The translations under genes and the position numbers were made by a program. Positions 18,615-27,767 of a stretch of DNA of 36,575 nucleotides are shown one piece after another. This DNA comes from Bacteroidota bacterium. Its GTDB lineage: Bacteria > Bacteroidota > Ignavibacteria > UBA10030 > F1-140-MAGs086. Position 1 is the first letter of the stretch; each line of letters starts with the position of its first letter. The DNA is taken from positions 1 through 36,575 of the forward strand of contig SXSO01000138.1 of the NCBI GenBank assembly GCA_005792205.1, written 5' to 3'. The notes beneath the pieces are model-generated. The model searched no databases. It saw only the letters and a program-made list of their open reading frames with translations, and had not been told where the DNA came from.

Positions 18615-21131
18615 TTATTTTACTAAAATCATTTTCTTCATTTCAGAAAAATTATTTGTCGTCAATTTGTAAAAATAAATTCCACTGTTTAAATTTGTTG
18701 CATCAAAATCAATTTCGTAAAATCCACTTTCCATTTCTTCATTATTTATTAGTGTAGAAATTTCACGTCCAAGAACATCATAAATTTTTAACGACACATT
18801 TTCAACATCAACTAACGAAAATAAAATCGTTGTCTTCGGATTAAATGGATTTGGATAATTTTGTTGCAAAGAAAATTTCGTCGGTGAAAAATTTTCTGCA
18901 TCAAGAAAATCTTCGTTTAAATTTTTCCCTGAATTATCTTTTACAATTGGAACATCAATTGAAGGATATGCAACTCCATCAAGTGTTACTGCATAAGATT
19001 TTTTCAAATTTAAAACAGCATTTTGATCAACAGTATAGTTTGATGTATCAAATGTTGCACTGAATCCTTCATTTATTCTTCGCAAAATATTTTCAGAAAA
19101 TGAATACAAATTTTTATACGCATCTGAATTTGTTACACTATTCAAAGACCAAAATGTTGCAAGTGAATCCATATAGTTTGCAATTTGTTTTAAAGATAAT
19201 CCATAAATATCTCGTCCCATAAACGTAAATGAAGTATCTAAAATTAGATCTTCAAATCCATTTGGTGTAACAAAAACTTTACTTGCAGCAATGTTAAGTT
19301 TAAACAACATTCCTTGTTCCAAAAATTTATTATTGTAGTTATCGCGTTTTGGTTTTATTGCTTTAGCAAGTTTTTTTCCCGTAGATTTTCCTGTTGAAAC
19401 ATTTCTCACATAATCAAGTGGGAATGATGTGTCAGAAATTGTGTGAGAAGAAGTATAAAGTTTTCCTAAATCAGTTGATTTTTTAAATTCAATCCACGCA
19501 ATTGTTTTTGCTAAAGTTGTATTTGTTGTACTTACACCAAATACAACTGCACTTCCTTTTGGTGTTTGTGATTGAAATACGTTTTCAACTGCTGTAACAA
19601 GATTGGGAGCAGTTTTAAATGTAACTTTATCTTTGTTGTAAACAATTTTTTTTAATTTATCTGAAAGAGAAATTTCAGATTTGAATGTTCTATATTTTCC
19701 TGAAATGTTTTGTTCAAATCCATATTTTGCAATAAAAATATCATATGAACTATGTGAATTAGTTGTCATAACAGAATCAAATGTCATAACTTGACTATCA
19801 TAATATCCTGTTATGAAATAATTTCCATCGGTATCAACTGTTATACTTTGACCTTTATCTAAATCACCACCACCACCATTTTCAACTAATACAACATTTC
19901 CATTTGCATCATATTTTGCAATGAAAATATCTGATGATGTTGTAGATGTATTTGTAATTGTAATTGTACCAAAACTTGCTGATGTTCCTGAAAAATATCC
20001 CGTGATAAAACTATTTCCACTTCCGTCTACAAAAATATCCCAACCAAAATCATCACTTGTTCCTCCTGCACTTTTTACCCATTTAAAAATTCCATTTGCA
20101 TCATATTTTACAATAAAAATATCGCTTCCACTTCCTTGATGGTTTGTTACAGAACCACTTCCAAATTCAATTGAATTACTTTTGAAATATCCAACTGTAT
20201 AAACATTTCCATTGTCATCTACATCAAGTGAATATGTTTTATCTTCATCTCCACCAACTCCACTTTTTGCCCAAAGAACTTCTCCATCTGCATCAAACTT
20301 TGTAATGAAGACATCTGCATCTCCATCATTGGTTAAAGTTGCCGTTGTATCAAATGTAAGTGTTGAGCTATAAAAAAATCCAGAAATAAAACTATTTCCA
20401 CTGTTGTCAACTGTGATTCCACTTCCAACATCGTTATATTCTTCACCAAAACTTTTTGCCCACGTAATTTCACCATCAGCAGTTGAAAGTTTTGCAATAA
20501 AAATATCTCCACTTACAGTTGTATCACTATTATTAAACAAAGCAGAGTTTCCAAACGTAATTGTGTTACTATAAAAAACACCAGTGATATACACATTGTT
20601 ATTATCTGTTGCAATGTCTAAACTATAATCTGCGTTTTCATTTCCAAATCTTTTTGCCCATTCAACTTCACCATTAGCAGAAGAAAGTTTTGCAATAAAT
20701 ATATCTTCATTTCCTGCAGATGTTAAAGTTGTTGAGCCAAATTCAATAGCATTTTTAAAATATCCTGTAATATAAATATTTCCATTGTCATCAATATCTA
20801 TATTTTTACATTCATCTGTATTTGTTCCACCAAAACTTTTTGCCCAAACAACATTTCCACTTGAATTATATTTTACAACGAAAACATCTGCAAGTCCATT
20901 ACTTGTCAAAATTGTTGAACCAAAAGTTGTTATTTCCGAACTTTCAAAATATCCTGTAATATAAATGTTTCCATTGTTATCCGTAACAATACTTTGTCCA
21001 TAATCATTTCCATTTCCTCCAGAAGTTCTAGCAAATTGCCATTCAGGTGTTTGTGAAAAAGTTTCAGTAAAAAATGCAACACAAATTAAAATTGTTGCAA
21101 TAATATTTTTAGTTTTTAACGTAATGTTCAT
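18615..21131 (-). CDS. Secreted SBBP-type beta-propeller protein + unassigned domain + T9SS C-terminal sorting domain
   Basis: Repeated D..GN.YITGYF.S..ITFG...L.......DIFIAK(L/Y) units; FSLQQNYPNPFNPKTTILFSL...YFYKLTTNNFSEMKKMILVK; signal peptide. Confidence 0.9.
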   Translation of the reverse strand: MNITLKTKNIIATILICVAFFTETFSQTPEWQFARTSGGNGNDYGQSIVTDNNGNIYITGYFESSEITTFGSTILTSNGLADVFVVKYNSSGNVVWAKSFGGTNTDECKNIDIDDNGNIYITGYFKNAIEFGSTTLTSAGNEDIFIAKLSSANGEVEWAKRFGNENADYSLDIATDNNNVYITGVFYSNTITFGNSALFNNSDTTVSGDIFIAKLSTADGEITWAKSFGEEYNDVGSGITVDNSGNSFISGFFYSSTLTFDTTATLTNDGDADVFITKFDADGEVLWAKSGVGGDEDKTYSLDVDDNGNVYTVGYFKSNSIEFGSGSVTNHQGSGSDIFIVKYDANGIFKWVKSAGGTSDDFGWDIFVDGSGNSFITGYFSGTSASFGTITITNTSTTSSDIFIAKYDANGNVVLVENGGGGDLDKGQSITVDTDGNYFITGYYDSQVMTFDSVMTTNSHSSYDIFIAKYGFEQNISGKYRTFKSEISLSDKLKKIVYNKDKVTFKTAPNLVTAVENVFQSQTPKGSAVVFGVSTTNTTLAKTIAWIEFKKSTDLGKLYTSSHTISDTSFPLDYVRNVSTGKSTGKKLAKAIKPKRDNYNNKFLEQGMLFKLNIAASKVFVTPNGFEDLILDTSFTFMGRDIYGLSLKQIANYMDSLATFWSLNSVTNSDAYKNLYSFSENILRRINEGFSATFDTSNYTVDQNAVLNLKKSYAVTLDGVAYPSIDVPIVKDNSGKNLNEDFLDAENFSPTKFSLQQNYPNPFNPKTTILFSLVDVENVSLKIYDVLGREISTLINNEEMESGFYEIDFDATNLNSGIYFYKLTTNNFSEMKKMILVK

Positions 21132-21280
21132 AATCGTTTATGTTTTTGTGAATAAAATTTCTTTGAAGAAGTTAAAAAAAATTATTTATTTACAAAAATT
21201 TTAAATTGGTTTATGTTAAAAAACATGTTTTTTTAAGAGAAATAAATGTGTAGAAAAAGAAATTGGTTTTAAAAAAATAT

Positions 21281-22123
21281 CTAATCAATTTTTTCCAAAC
21301 AAAATGCAATCCATTCATTTTCTTCAATTTGTTCAATTATGTTGAGTGAATGTTTTTCAAACTGAGAAACTAAATTTTCATATTCAGTTTTGAGTAATCC
21401 TGAAAGCAAAATTTTTCCACCAGTTTTTGTTTTGAGTTTTATCTTGTTTAAAATTGGTAAAATCACAGACGATTGAATGTTTGCAATTATTAAGTCAAAA
21501 CTATTTTCCAAAACATCTTCAATTGTTCCCAAAGAAATTTGAACTTTATTTTCTACAAAGTTTTTTTCTACATTTTCATTTGCATTTTGAATTGACCACT
21601 CATCATTATCAATTGCAACACAACGTTTTGCACCAAGTTTAACTGCAACAATTGAAAGTATTCCACTTCCAGTTCCAATATCTAAAATAGAATTTTCTTT
21701 TTGTAAAAATTTTTCAATTAGTTTTGCAATTAGACGAGTTGTTTCGTGATGTCCAGTTCCAAATGACATTTTTGGATCTATAATAATTTCAATTTTATTT
21801 TTAATAGATAAATTTTTCCATGATGGTTTTACAATTATATTTTCAGTGATTTGAATTGGTTCAATTGAGTTTTCCCAAATATCATTCCAATTTTTATTTT
21901 CCAATTCTAAAATTTTAACTTTACTTTTTTCAATTTTAAATTCGTTTAATAACTCAAAAAATTCAATTTGAAAAATTTCATTCCAATCATTTTTTTCCAA
22001 ATAGCATTTCAAAAAAGTTTTGTCTTCCCAAAAGTTTTCAAATCCAATTGAAATTAATTTTGCAATTAAAATTTCATTTTCAAACGAAGCATTTTCAATT
22101 GAAATTTCTAAAAAAGTTTTCAC
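21281..22123 (-). CDS. prmA: Ribosomal protein L11 methyltransferase
   Basis: IIDPKMSFGTGHHETTRLIAKLIEKF...ILDIGTGSGILSIVAVKLGAKRCVAIDNDEW...DLIIANIQSSV. Confidence 0.93.
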   Translation of the reverse strand: MKTFLEISIENASFENEILIAKLISIGFENFWEDKTFLKCYLEKNDWNEIFQIEFFELLNEFKIEKSKVKILELENKNWNDIWENSIEPIQITENIIVKPSWKNLSIKNKIEIIIDPKMSFGTGHHETTRLIAKLIEKFLQKENSILDIGTGSGILSIVAVKLGAKRCVAIDNDEWSIQNANENVEKNFVENKVQISLGTIEDVLENSFDLIIANIQSSVILPILNKIKLKTKTGGKILLSGLLKTEYENLVSQFEKHSLNIIEQIEENEWIAFCLEKID

Positions 22124-23061
22124 TGTGTGTAAATTATTTTTAATATAACTTTTCCAATTTTTTCCAAACTTTCACCACTACAATTTTCTGGAATATCTTG
22201 TGTTGTGTGCCAAAATTTATTTGTTTCATCAGGATACTCAAAATCAATGATATCAACGGTAGGAATTCCAATTTCATTGAATGGAATGTGGTCATCTAAA
22301 AGAGCACTTCCTTCGTTAAATTCAAATTCATAAATTCCAATTTCGTTTGCGGTATTCCAAATTAAATCAACAATGTTTGGGGCAAAATAAATTGAATTTT
22401 TTTCTTTTAAAATTTTTAAGTTTTTATCTCCAACCATATCAAGTAAAATTCCAAATTGCGGTTTCGTTTTGAACAAAAAATTTTTTGCAAAATATTTTGA
22501 ACCAAGCAAATAATTTTCCGTTCCTTCTTTTCCAAAATCCTCTCCATCAACAAACAAAATATCAACACCACAATTTGGTTTTTGAATTTTTAAAATTTTT
22601 GCAATCTCCAACAAAACACTAACTCCACTTGCTCCATCATTTGCTCCAAGAATTGGTAAATTTTGTTTTTTTAAAATTTCATCTCTATCAGCAAATGGAC
22701 GTGTATCCCAATGTGCAATTAGAAGAATTCTGTTTTGTCTTTGAATTTCAAATTGCGCAAAGATATTTGTGAGATTTAAGTTTTGGGTTTCAATTTGTTG
22801 AGAAAAATTTTGAAGAATAACAGTATCAGCAAATTTTTTTAATTCGCTATGTAAAAAATTCAAACACAAATTATGCGATTGCGTATTTGGAACTCTTGGA
22901 CCAAATTTAGTTTGTGCAATTAAATAATTGAAAGAATTTTCTTTATTAAATATTGGAATTGAAATTTCTTTTTTGATGTCAATTTTATTTTCAGAAGTTT
23001 TTTTTTCACATGAAAAAAATAAAATTGACAAAAAGAAAATTATTATTTTAAAATTTTTCAT
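22120..23061 (-). CDS. M28-family lipoprotein peptidase / glutaminyl cyclase-like
   Basis: ORF 22120..23076; the internal ATG (MKNFKIIIFFLSILFFSCEKK, lipobox) is preferred. FGPRVPNTQSHNLCLNFL...LLIAHWDTRPFADRD...LGANDGASGVSVLLEIA...DILFVDGEDFG. Confidence 0.88.
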   Translation of the reverse strand: MKNFKIIIFFLSILFFSCEKKTSENKIDIKKEISIPIFNKENSFNYLIAQTKFGPRVPNTQSHNLCLNFLHSELKKFADTVILQNFSQQIETQNLNLTNIFAQFEIQRQNRILLIAHWDTRPFADRDEILKKQNLPILGANDGASGVSVLLEIAKILKIQKPNCGVDILFVDGEDFGKEGTENYLLGSKYFAKNFLFKTKPQFGILLDMVGDKNLKILKEKNSIYFAPNIVDLIWNTANEIGIYEFEFNEGSALLDDHIPFNEIGIPTVDIIDFEYPDETNKFWHTTQDIPENCSGESLEKIGKVILKIIYTQ

Positions 23062-23914
23062 TTTCAAAAGCAGCACTAAATGTATTTTTCACCAACATTG
23101 CAATTGTCATTGGACCAACTCCTCCGGGAACAGGAGTTATTGCACTCACAATTTCTTTTACGTTTTCAAAATCAACATCTCCAACAATTTTTTTATCAGT
23201 TGTTCTATTTATTCCAACATCAATCACAACACAATTTTCTTTTACCATTTCTTTTGTAACAAAATTTTGTTTTCCAATTGCAGCAATTAAAATATTTGCT
23301 TCTTTTGTAAAACTGGAAATATTTTTTGTTCCTGTATGAATAATTGTAACTGTTGCGTTTCCACTATTTTTTTGAAGTAAAAGATTTGCAATTGGTTTTC
23401 CAACAATGTTACTTCGCCCAATAATTACAATATGTTTTCCACTTGTTTCAATTTGATAGCGAAGCAAAAGTTCATAAATTCCAAGTGGAGTACAAGGAAT
23501 AAAACATTTTTGTCCCAACACAAGTTTTCCAACATTTATTGGATGAAATCCATCTACATCTTTTTTGTAGTCAATTGCTTCAATGATTTTATTTTCGTCA
23601 ATATGTTTTGGAAGTGGAAGTTGAACAAGAATTCCATGAATACTTTTGTTACTATTGAATTTGTTGATTATGTTCAATAAATCCGATTCAGAAATTTTTT
23701 CATCAACTCTTTCTATAGCGGAATGAAACCCAAGTTCATTGCATATTTTTGCTTTTGAAGAAACATAAATTTGTGAAGCAGGATTATTTCCAATTAATAT
23801 AAGAGCAATTCCTGGAATTATATTTTTTTTTTTTTTTAAAATTTCAAATTCAATTTTTATTTCTTCTAAAATTTTTTTTGAAATCAATTTTCCATCTATA
23901 ATTTTTGCTGACAT
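23048..23914 (-). CDS. folD: Methylenetetrahydrofolate dehydrogenase / methenyltetrahydrofolate cyclohydrolase
   Basis: YVSSKAKICNELGF...GILVQLPLPKHIDE...DVDGFHPINVGKL...IIGRSNIVGKPIANLL...TPVPGGVGPMTIAMLVKNT. Confidence 0.96.
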   Translation of the reverse strand: MSAKIIDGKLISKKILEEIKIEFEILKKKKNIIPGIALILIGNNPASQIYVSSKAKICNELGFHSAIERVDEKISESDLLNIINKFNSNKSIHGILVQLPLPKHIDENKIIEAIDYKKDVDGFHPINVGKLVLGQKCFIPCTPLGIYELLLRYQIETSGKHIVIIGRSNIVGKPIANLLLQKNSGNATVTIIHTGTKNISSFTKEANILIAAIGKQNFVTKEMVKENCVVIDVGINRTTDKKIVGDVDFENVKEIVSAITPVPGGVGPMTIAMLVKNTFSAAFENEKF

Positions 23915-23917
23915 AAA

Positions 23918-24709
23918 TTAAAATTTTGGAAAAATTATTTGTTCAAACTTAATTGCTTTTCCTGTTTCTTTTTCAATTTGAATAAATGCTCCACAAAAGC
24001 GAACATCTTCACTTGCCATTTCATATTTATGTGGAGTTTGTGTGATAAATCTTTTTATTGCAATTTCTTTTTTCATTCCAAGGGAAGAATCATATGGACC
24101 AGTCATTCCAACATCAGTTATATATGCAGTTCCGTTTGGAAGAATTTTTCCATCAGCAGTTGGTGTGTGAGTGTGAGTTCCACAAACGGCACTTACTCTT
24201 CCATCTAAATACCAACCGAGAGATATTTTTTCAGCAGTTGCATCAGCATGAAAATCTACAAAAATAATTTTTGTTTCTTCCGATATTTTTGAAATTGCCC
24301 AATCAGCAACTTTAAATGGGCAATCAATTGGTGACATATAAATTCGTCCTTGTAGATTTAAAACACCAACTTTTACATTTTCGTTTACGTTAAAAATTGT
24401 GTATCCGTTTCCGGGATTTTCTTTTGGATAATTTAGAGGACGAAGCACATTTTTGTATTTCGCTAAAACTTTTCTGCTTTCCCAATTATCCCAAAGATGA
24501 TTTCCCGATGTTATCACATTTACGCCTAATTCAAAAAGATTTTTTGCATCATCCATTGAAATACCTTTTCCATTGGCAATATTTTCACCATTTGCAATGC
24601 AAATATCAATTTTGTATTCATCTAAAAATTTTCTCAAAAATTTTTCAATAATTTGATATCCAACTTTTCCAACAATGTCACCAATAAATAAAACATTTAC
24701 AAAATTCAT
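23918..24709 (-). CDS. TIGR00282/YmdB-type metallophosphoesterase
   Basis: VLFIGDIVGKVGYQIIEKFL...NGENIANGKGIS...VNVITSGNHLWDN...VCGTHTHTPTADGKILPNGTAYITDVGMTGPYDSSLG. Confidence 0.95.
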   Translation of the reverse strand: MNFVNVLFIGDIVGKVGYQIIEKFLRKFLDEYKIDICIANGENIANGKGISMDDAKNLFELGVNVITSGNHLWDNWESRKVLAKYKNVLRPLNYPKENPGNGYTIFNVNENVKVGVLNLQGRIYMSPIDCPFKVADWAISKISEETKIIFVDFHADATAEKISLGWYLDGRVSAVCGTHTHTPTADGKILPNGTAYITDVGMTGPYDSSLGMKKEIAIKRFITQTPHKYEMASEDVRFCGAFIQIEKETGKAIKFEQIIFPKF

Positions 24710-24773
24710 TTACAAAATTATTTTTTAAATATAAAAATAAGTTCTTGTGTATATTTTAAAAATTTTTTTGAAA

Positions 24774-26552
24774 ATGAATTTACAAATTAGAAATAGAGAA
24801 AACATAATTGCAATTTCAATTTCAGTTTTTGCATTTGTGATTTATTTTTTTACAGCATCAAGAACGGTTTCATTTATTGATGCAGGAGAACTTGCAACGG
24901 TTTCTCTCACTCTTGGAATTGCTCATCCAACAGGTTATCCACTATTTACAATTTTAGGAAATTTGTGGAGCAAACTTCCATTAGGAATTTCAAAAATTTT
25001 TCAACTCAATTTATTATCGTCTTTGTTATGTTCATTGAGTTTATTTTTCTTTTTCAAATTTTTGATTTTTATTTTCAAAAACAATTTTAAAGTTAAAAAT
25101 GAAACCATCCTAATTTTTTCGGCAACAATTTCAACGTTGCTTCTTGCGTTTTCAGAAACGTTTTGGCAACAATCTATTATTATTGAAGTTTATTCACTTC
25201 ATATTTTATTTATTTCCATTTTGCTTTTTCAATTTGTAAAATTTATTTCTACGAAAAAATTGCATGATGGAATTTTATTTGCATTTTTTTTGGGACTTAG
25301 TTTTGCAAATCATTTGACGACAATTTTATTTGCTCCTGCATTTTTATTTTTATTTTTTAAAACATTTGGATTTAATAAAAATTCATTTCAAAAAATTTTG
25401 TGGTTTATAATTCCATTTGTAATTGGACTTTCTGTTTATGTTTATCTTCCACTACAAGCAAAAAATTCTCCAACGTATAATTGGGGAAATCCAATTGATT
25501 GGGAAAAATTTTTACGACATACAAGTGGAAAACAATATCGCGGTTGGTTTTTTTCTTCAATTGAGACAATGAAAATTCAACTTAAATATTTTTTCTCTGA
25601 TTTGCTAAAAGAATTTTCTTACGTGTCAATTCCTATTGTATTTATTGGTGTTTTTCAGTTATTAAAAAAATCAAAGTCAATTTTTATTTTTGTTTTACTC
25701 TTATTTTTATTTTGTATTTTTTACTCTTCAAATTACGATATTCATGATATTGATTCATATTTTTTGTTTGCATATTTTTCAATTGCAATTTTATTTTTTT
25801 TCGGAACGCAATTTCTTTTGGAAAAAAATTATTCCAATTTAAAAATTGCAATTTTTTCTGTAATTGGAATCGTTCCACTTTTTGCGAATTATCTAAATGT
25901 GGATGAAAGTAAAAATTTTGCTGCGGAAGATTATACAAAAAATATTTTTTCTTCAGTTGAAAAAAATGCAATTATTATTTCGTATCAATGGGATTTTTTT
26001 GTTTCACCATCTTATTATTTTCAAGAGATTGAAAATTTGCGAAAAGATGTTATTGTCATTGATAAAGAACTACTTCGTCGTTCATGGTATTTTAATTATC
26101 TCAAAAAAAAATATCCAGAAGTTGTAAAAAAATCTCAAAAAGAAATTGACGATTTTTTAGAATCTCTAAAACCATTTGAAAATGATTTACCTTTTGATGG
26201 AAATTATATTGAACAATTTTATCAGAAACTTATCACAAGTTTTATTGAAAAAAATATTGACGAAAAACCAATTTATATTTCTCCGGAAATTGAAAAAGAA
26301 TATGTAAAAAACTATATTTTAATCCCATCGGGATTGGTGTTTAGAGTGTTTAAATCTCCGAATGAAATTACTTTTACTCCGAAATTTTTTGAGTTTCGTC
26401 CAATAGAAAATAAAGGACGTTTGACAAATTCAATTTTACAGTTTTATTCAAAGAGTTATAAAAATCAAGCAAAATTTTCTTCACAAATTGGAGACACAAT
26501 AAATACAAAAAAGTTTTTAGAAAAATTAAATGAAATAGAAACGATTGAATAA
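24774..26552 (+). CDS. DUF2723 multi-pass membrane protein (putative protein O-glycosyltransferase)
   Basis: SFIDAGELATVSLTLGIAHPTGYPLFTILGNLWSKLP; many TM segments. ORF starts 24747 (GTG); the ATG at 24774 is preferred. Confidence 0.88.
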   Translation: MNLQIRNRENIIAISISVFAFVIYFFTASRTVSFIDAGELATVSLTLGIAHPTGYPLFTILGNLWSKLPLGISKIFQLNLLSSLLCSLSLFFFFKFLIFIFKNNFKVKNETILIFSATISTLLLAFSETFWQQSIIIEVYSLHILFISILLFQFVKFISTKKLHDGILFAFFLGLSFANHLTTILFAPAFLFLFFKTFGFNKNSFQKILWFIIPFVIGLSVYVYLPLQAKNSPTYNWGNPIDWEKFLRHTSGKQYRGWFFSSIETMKIQLKYFFSDLLKEFSYVSIPIVFIGVFQLLKKSKSIFIFVLLLFLFCIFYSSNYDIHDIDSYFLFAYFSIAILFFFGTQFLLEKNYSNLKIAIFSVIGIVPLFANYLNVDESKNFAAEDYTKNIFSSVEKNAIIISYQWDFFVSPSYYFQEIENLRKDVIVIDKELLRRSWYFNYLKKKYPEVVKKSQKEIDDFLESLKPFENDLPFDGNYIEQFYQKLITSFIEKNIDEKPIYISPEIEKEYVKNYILIPSGLVFRVFKSPNEITFTPKFFEFRPIENKGRLTNSILQFYSKSYKNQAKFSSQIGDTINTKKFLEKLNEIETIE

Positions 26553-26597
26553 TAATAAAAACTTTTTCCAATTTACCTTGTAAATATTGTGTGAAAA

Positions 26598-26807
26598 CGA
26601 CTTTACATGATGTAAAAACCACTTTACCTATTAGGTAAATGACTTTTTATGACATGTAAACTACTTTACATGTCAAGTAAACGACTTTTTATATCATAAA
26701 CGGTGTATTTTATGCCATGTAAACCACTTTTTATGTCAAGTACATCACTTTTTGTGTCATAAAATTGACTTTTTGTATAGTAAAAAGTGGTTTTTTGAAC
26801 CGAAACG
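26598..26807 (+). repeat. Intergenic 21-bp-phased repeat element, copy E: ten contiguous, gap-free 21-mers
   Basis: CGACTTTACATGATGTAAAAA / CCACTTTACCTATTAGGTAAA / TGACTTTTTATGACATGTAAA / CTACTTTACATGTCAAGTAAA / CGACTTTTTATATCATAAACG / GTGTATTTTATGCCATGTAAA / CCACTTTTTATGTCAAGTACA / TCACTTTTTGTGTCATAAAAT / TGACTTTTTGTATAGTAAAAA / GTGGTTTTTTGAACCGAAACG. Confidence 0.92.
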
Positions 26808-26866
26808 GGATTTTTTTATATTAAATAAATGATATTTTTTCTCATCTTTAAAAAATTTTTTTTGAG

Positions 26867-27763
26867 TTGATTTACATTTTTTTGTCAATTTTTTTATTTC
26901 TAATTTTATTTTCAATCATTGCCTATTTGATTGGAAAGAAAAAACTTATTTATCCACATCGCACAACTTTCACATATTACAAAAAAAATAATAAACCATA
27001 TCATCCGTCTCATTTAAATCTTCCATATGAAGAAATTGATTTTGAGTTGGAAAAAAATCTCAACACCAAAATTTGGTTGATAAAAAATCCCAATTCAAAA
27101 AAAATTGTGATTTATCTTCACGGAGTTGAAGAGAGTAAATTATTTGGTTTGCCGTATGCAAAATTTTTATATGAAAATAATTTCAATGTTGTGTTATTTG
27201 ATTTTAGAAGACACGGAAATAGCAACGGAAAATTTTGCACATATGGGTTTTATGAAAAATATGATGTGAAAAAAATTATTGATTTTATTTTGCAAAGAAA
27301 TGATTTTCAAAATAAAAAAATTGCGTTGATGGGAATTTCAATGGGAGCAGCAATTGCAATTCAAACTGCTGTAATTGATGATAGAATTAGTTGTATGATT
27401 GCAGAAAATTCTTTTACAACTTTAAGAAAAATTTTTGATGATTATCAAAGAAGAATTATCAAACTTCCATTTCATTATTTGAGAAATTTAGTTTTTTCTC
27501 GTTGTGAAAAAATAGCAAACTTTAACTCAAAACAAATTTCTCCAATTGAGGATATTACAAATCTCAAAATTCCAATTTTATTTATCGCAAGTCAAAGTGA
27601 TGATAGAATTGCACCAAAATATTCTGAAGAGTTGTATGAAAAAGCAACTTGTGAAAAAGAAATTTTACGAATTGAAAATGCAAATCACATAAATGCAATT
27701 GATGTTGAAAAAGAAAAATATATTTCAACTGTCATTTCTTTTTTAGATAAAAACTTAAAATAA
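26867..27763 (+). CDS. Alpha/beta hydrolase (membrane-anchored)
   Basis: IVIYLHGVEESKLFGLPYAKFL...DFRRHGNSNGKFCTYGFYEKYDV...ALMGISMGAAIAIQTA (GxSxG); apparent TTG start. Confidence 0.88.
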   Translation: MIYIFLSIFLFLILFSIIAYLIGKKKLIYPHRTTFTYYKKNNKPYHPSHLNLPYEEIDFELEKNLNTKIWLIKNPNSKKIVIYLHGVEESKLFGLPYAKFLYENNFNVVLFDFRRHGNSNGKFCTYGFYEKYDVKKIIDFILQRNDFQNKKIALMGISMGAAIAIQTAVIDDRISCMIAENSFTTLRKIFDDYQRRIIKLPFHYLRNLVFSRCEKIANFNSKQISPIEDITNLKIPILFIASQSDDRIAPKYSEELYEKATCEKEILRIENANHINAIDVEKEKYISTVISFLDKNLK

Positions 27764-27767
27764 ATTT

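Noticed and set aside
18615-21131. Tandem repeats in the SBBP protein as a mobile element
   Set aside because: Repetition is explained by the beta-propeller SBBP repeat architecture.
24712-24773. Distinct promoter/riboswitch between the divergent YmdB and DUF2723 genes
   Set aside because: The gap is very short and AT-rich; no motif I can support beyond composition.
26598-26807. CRISPR array
   Set aside because: Units are contiguous 21-mers with no unique spacers, the repeat is too short and diverged, and there are no cas genes.
26598-26807. Decayed coding repeat (21 nt = 7 codons)
   Set aside because: In-frame stops occur within one or two units in the frames checked (e.g. TAA in AGGTAAA, TGA in GTTTTGTGA of copy C); no ORF is listed there.
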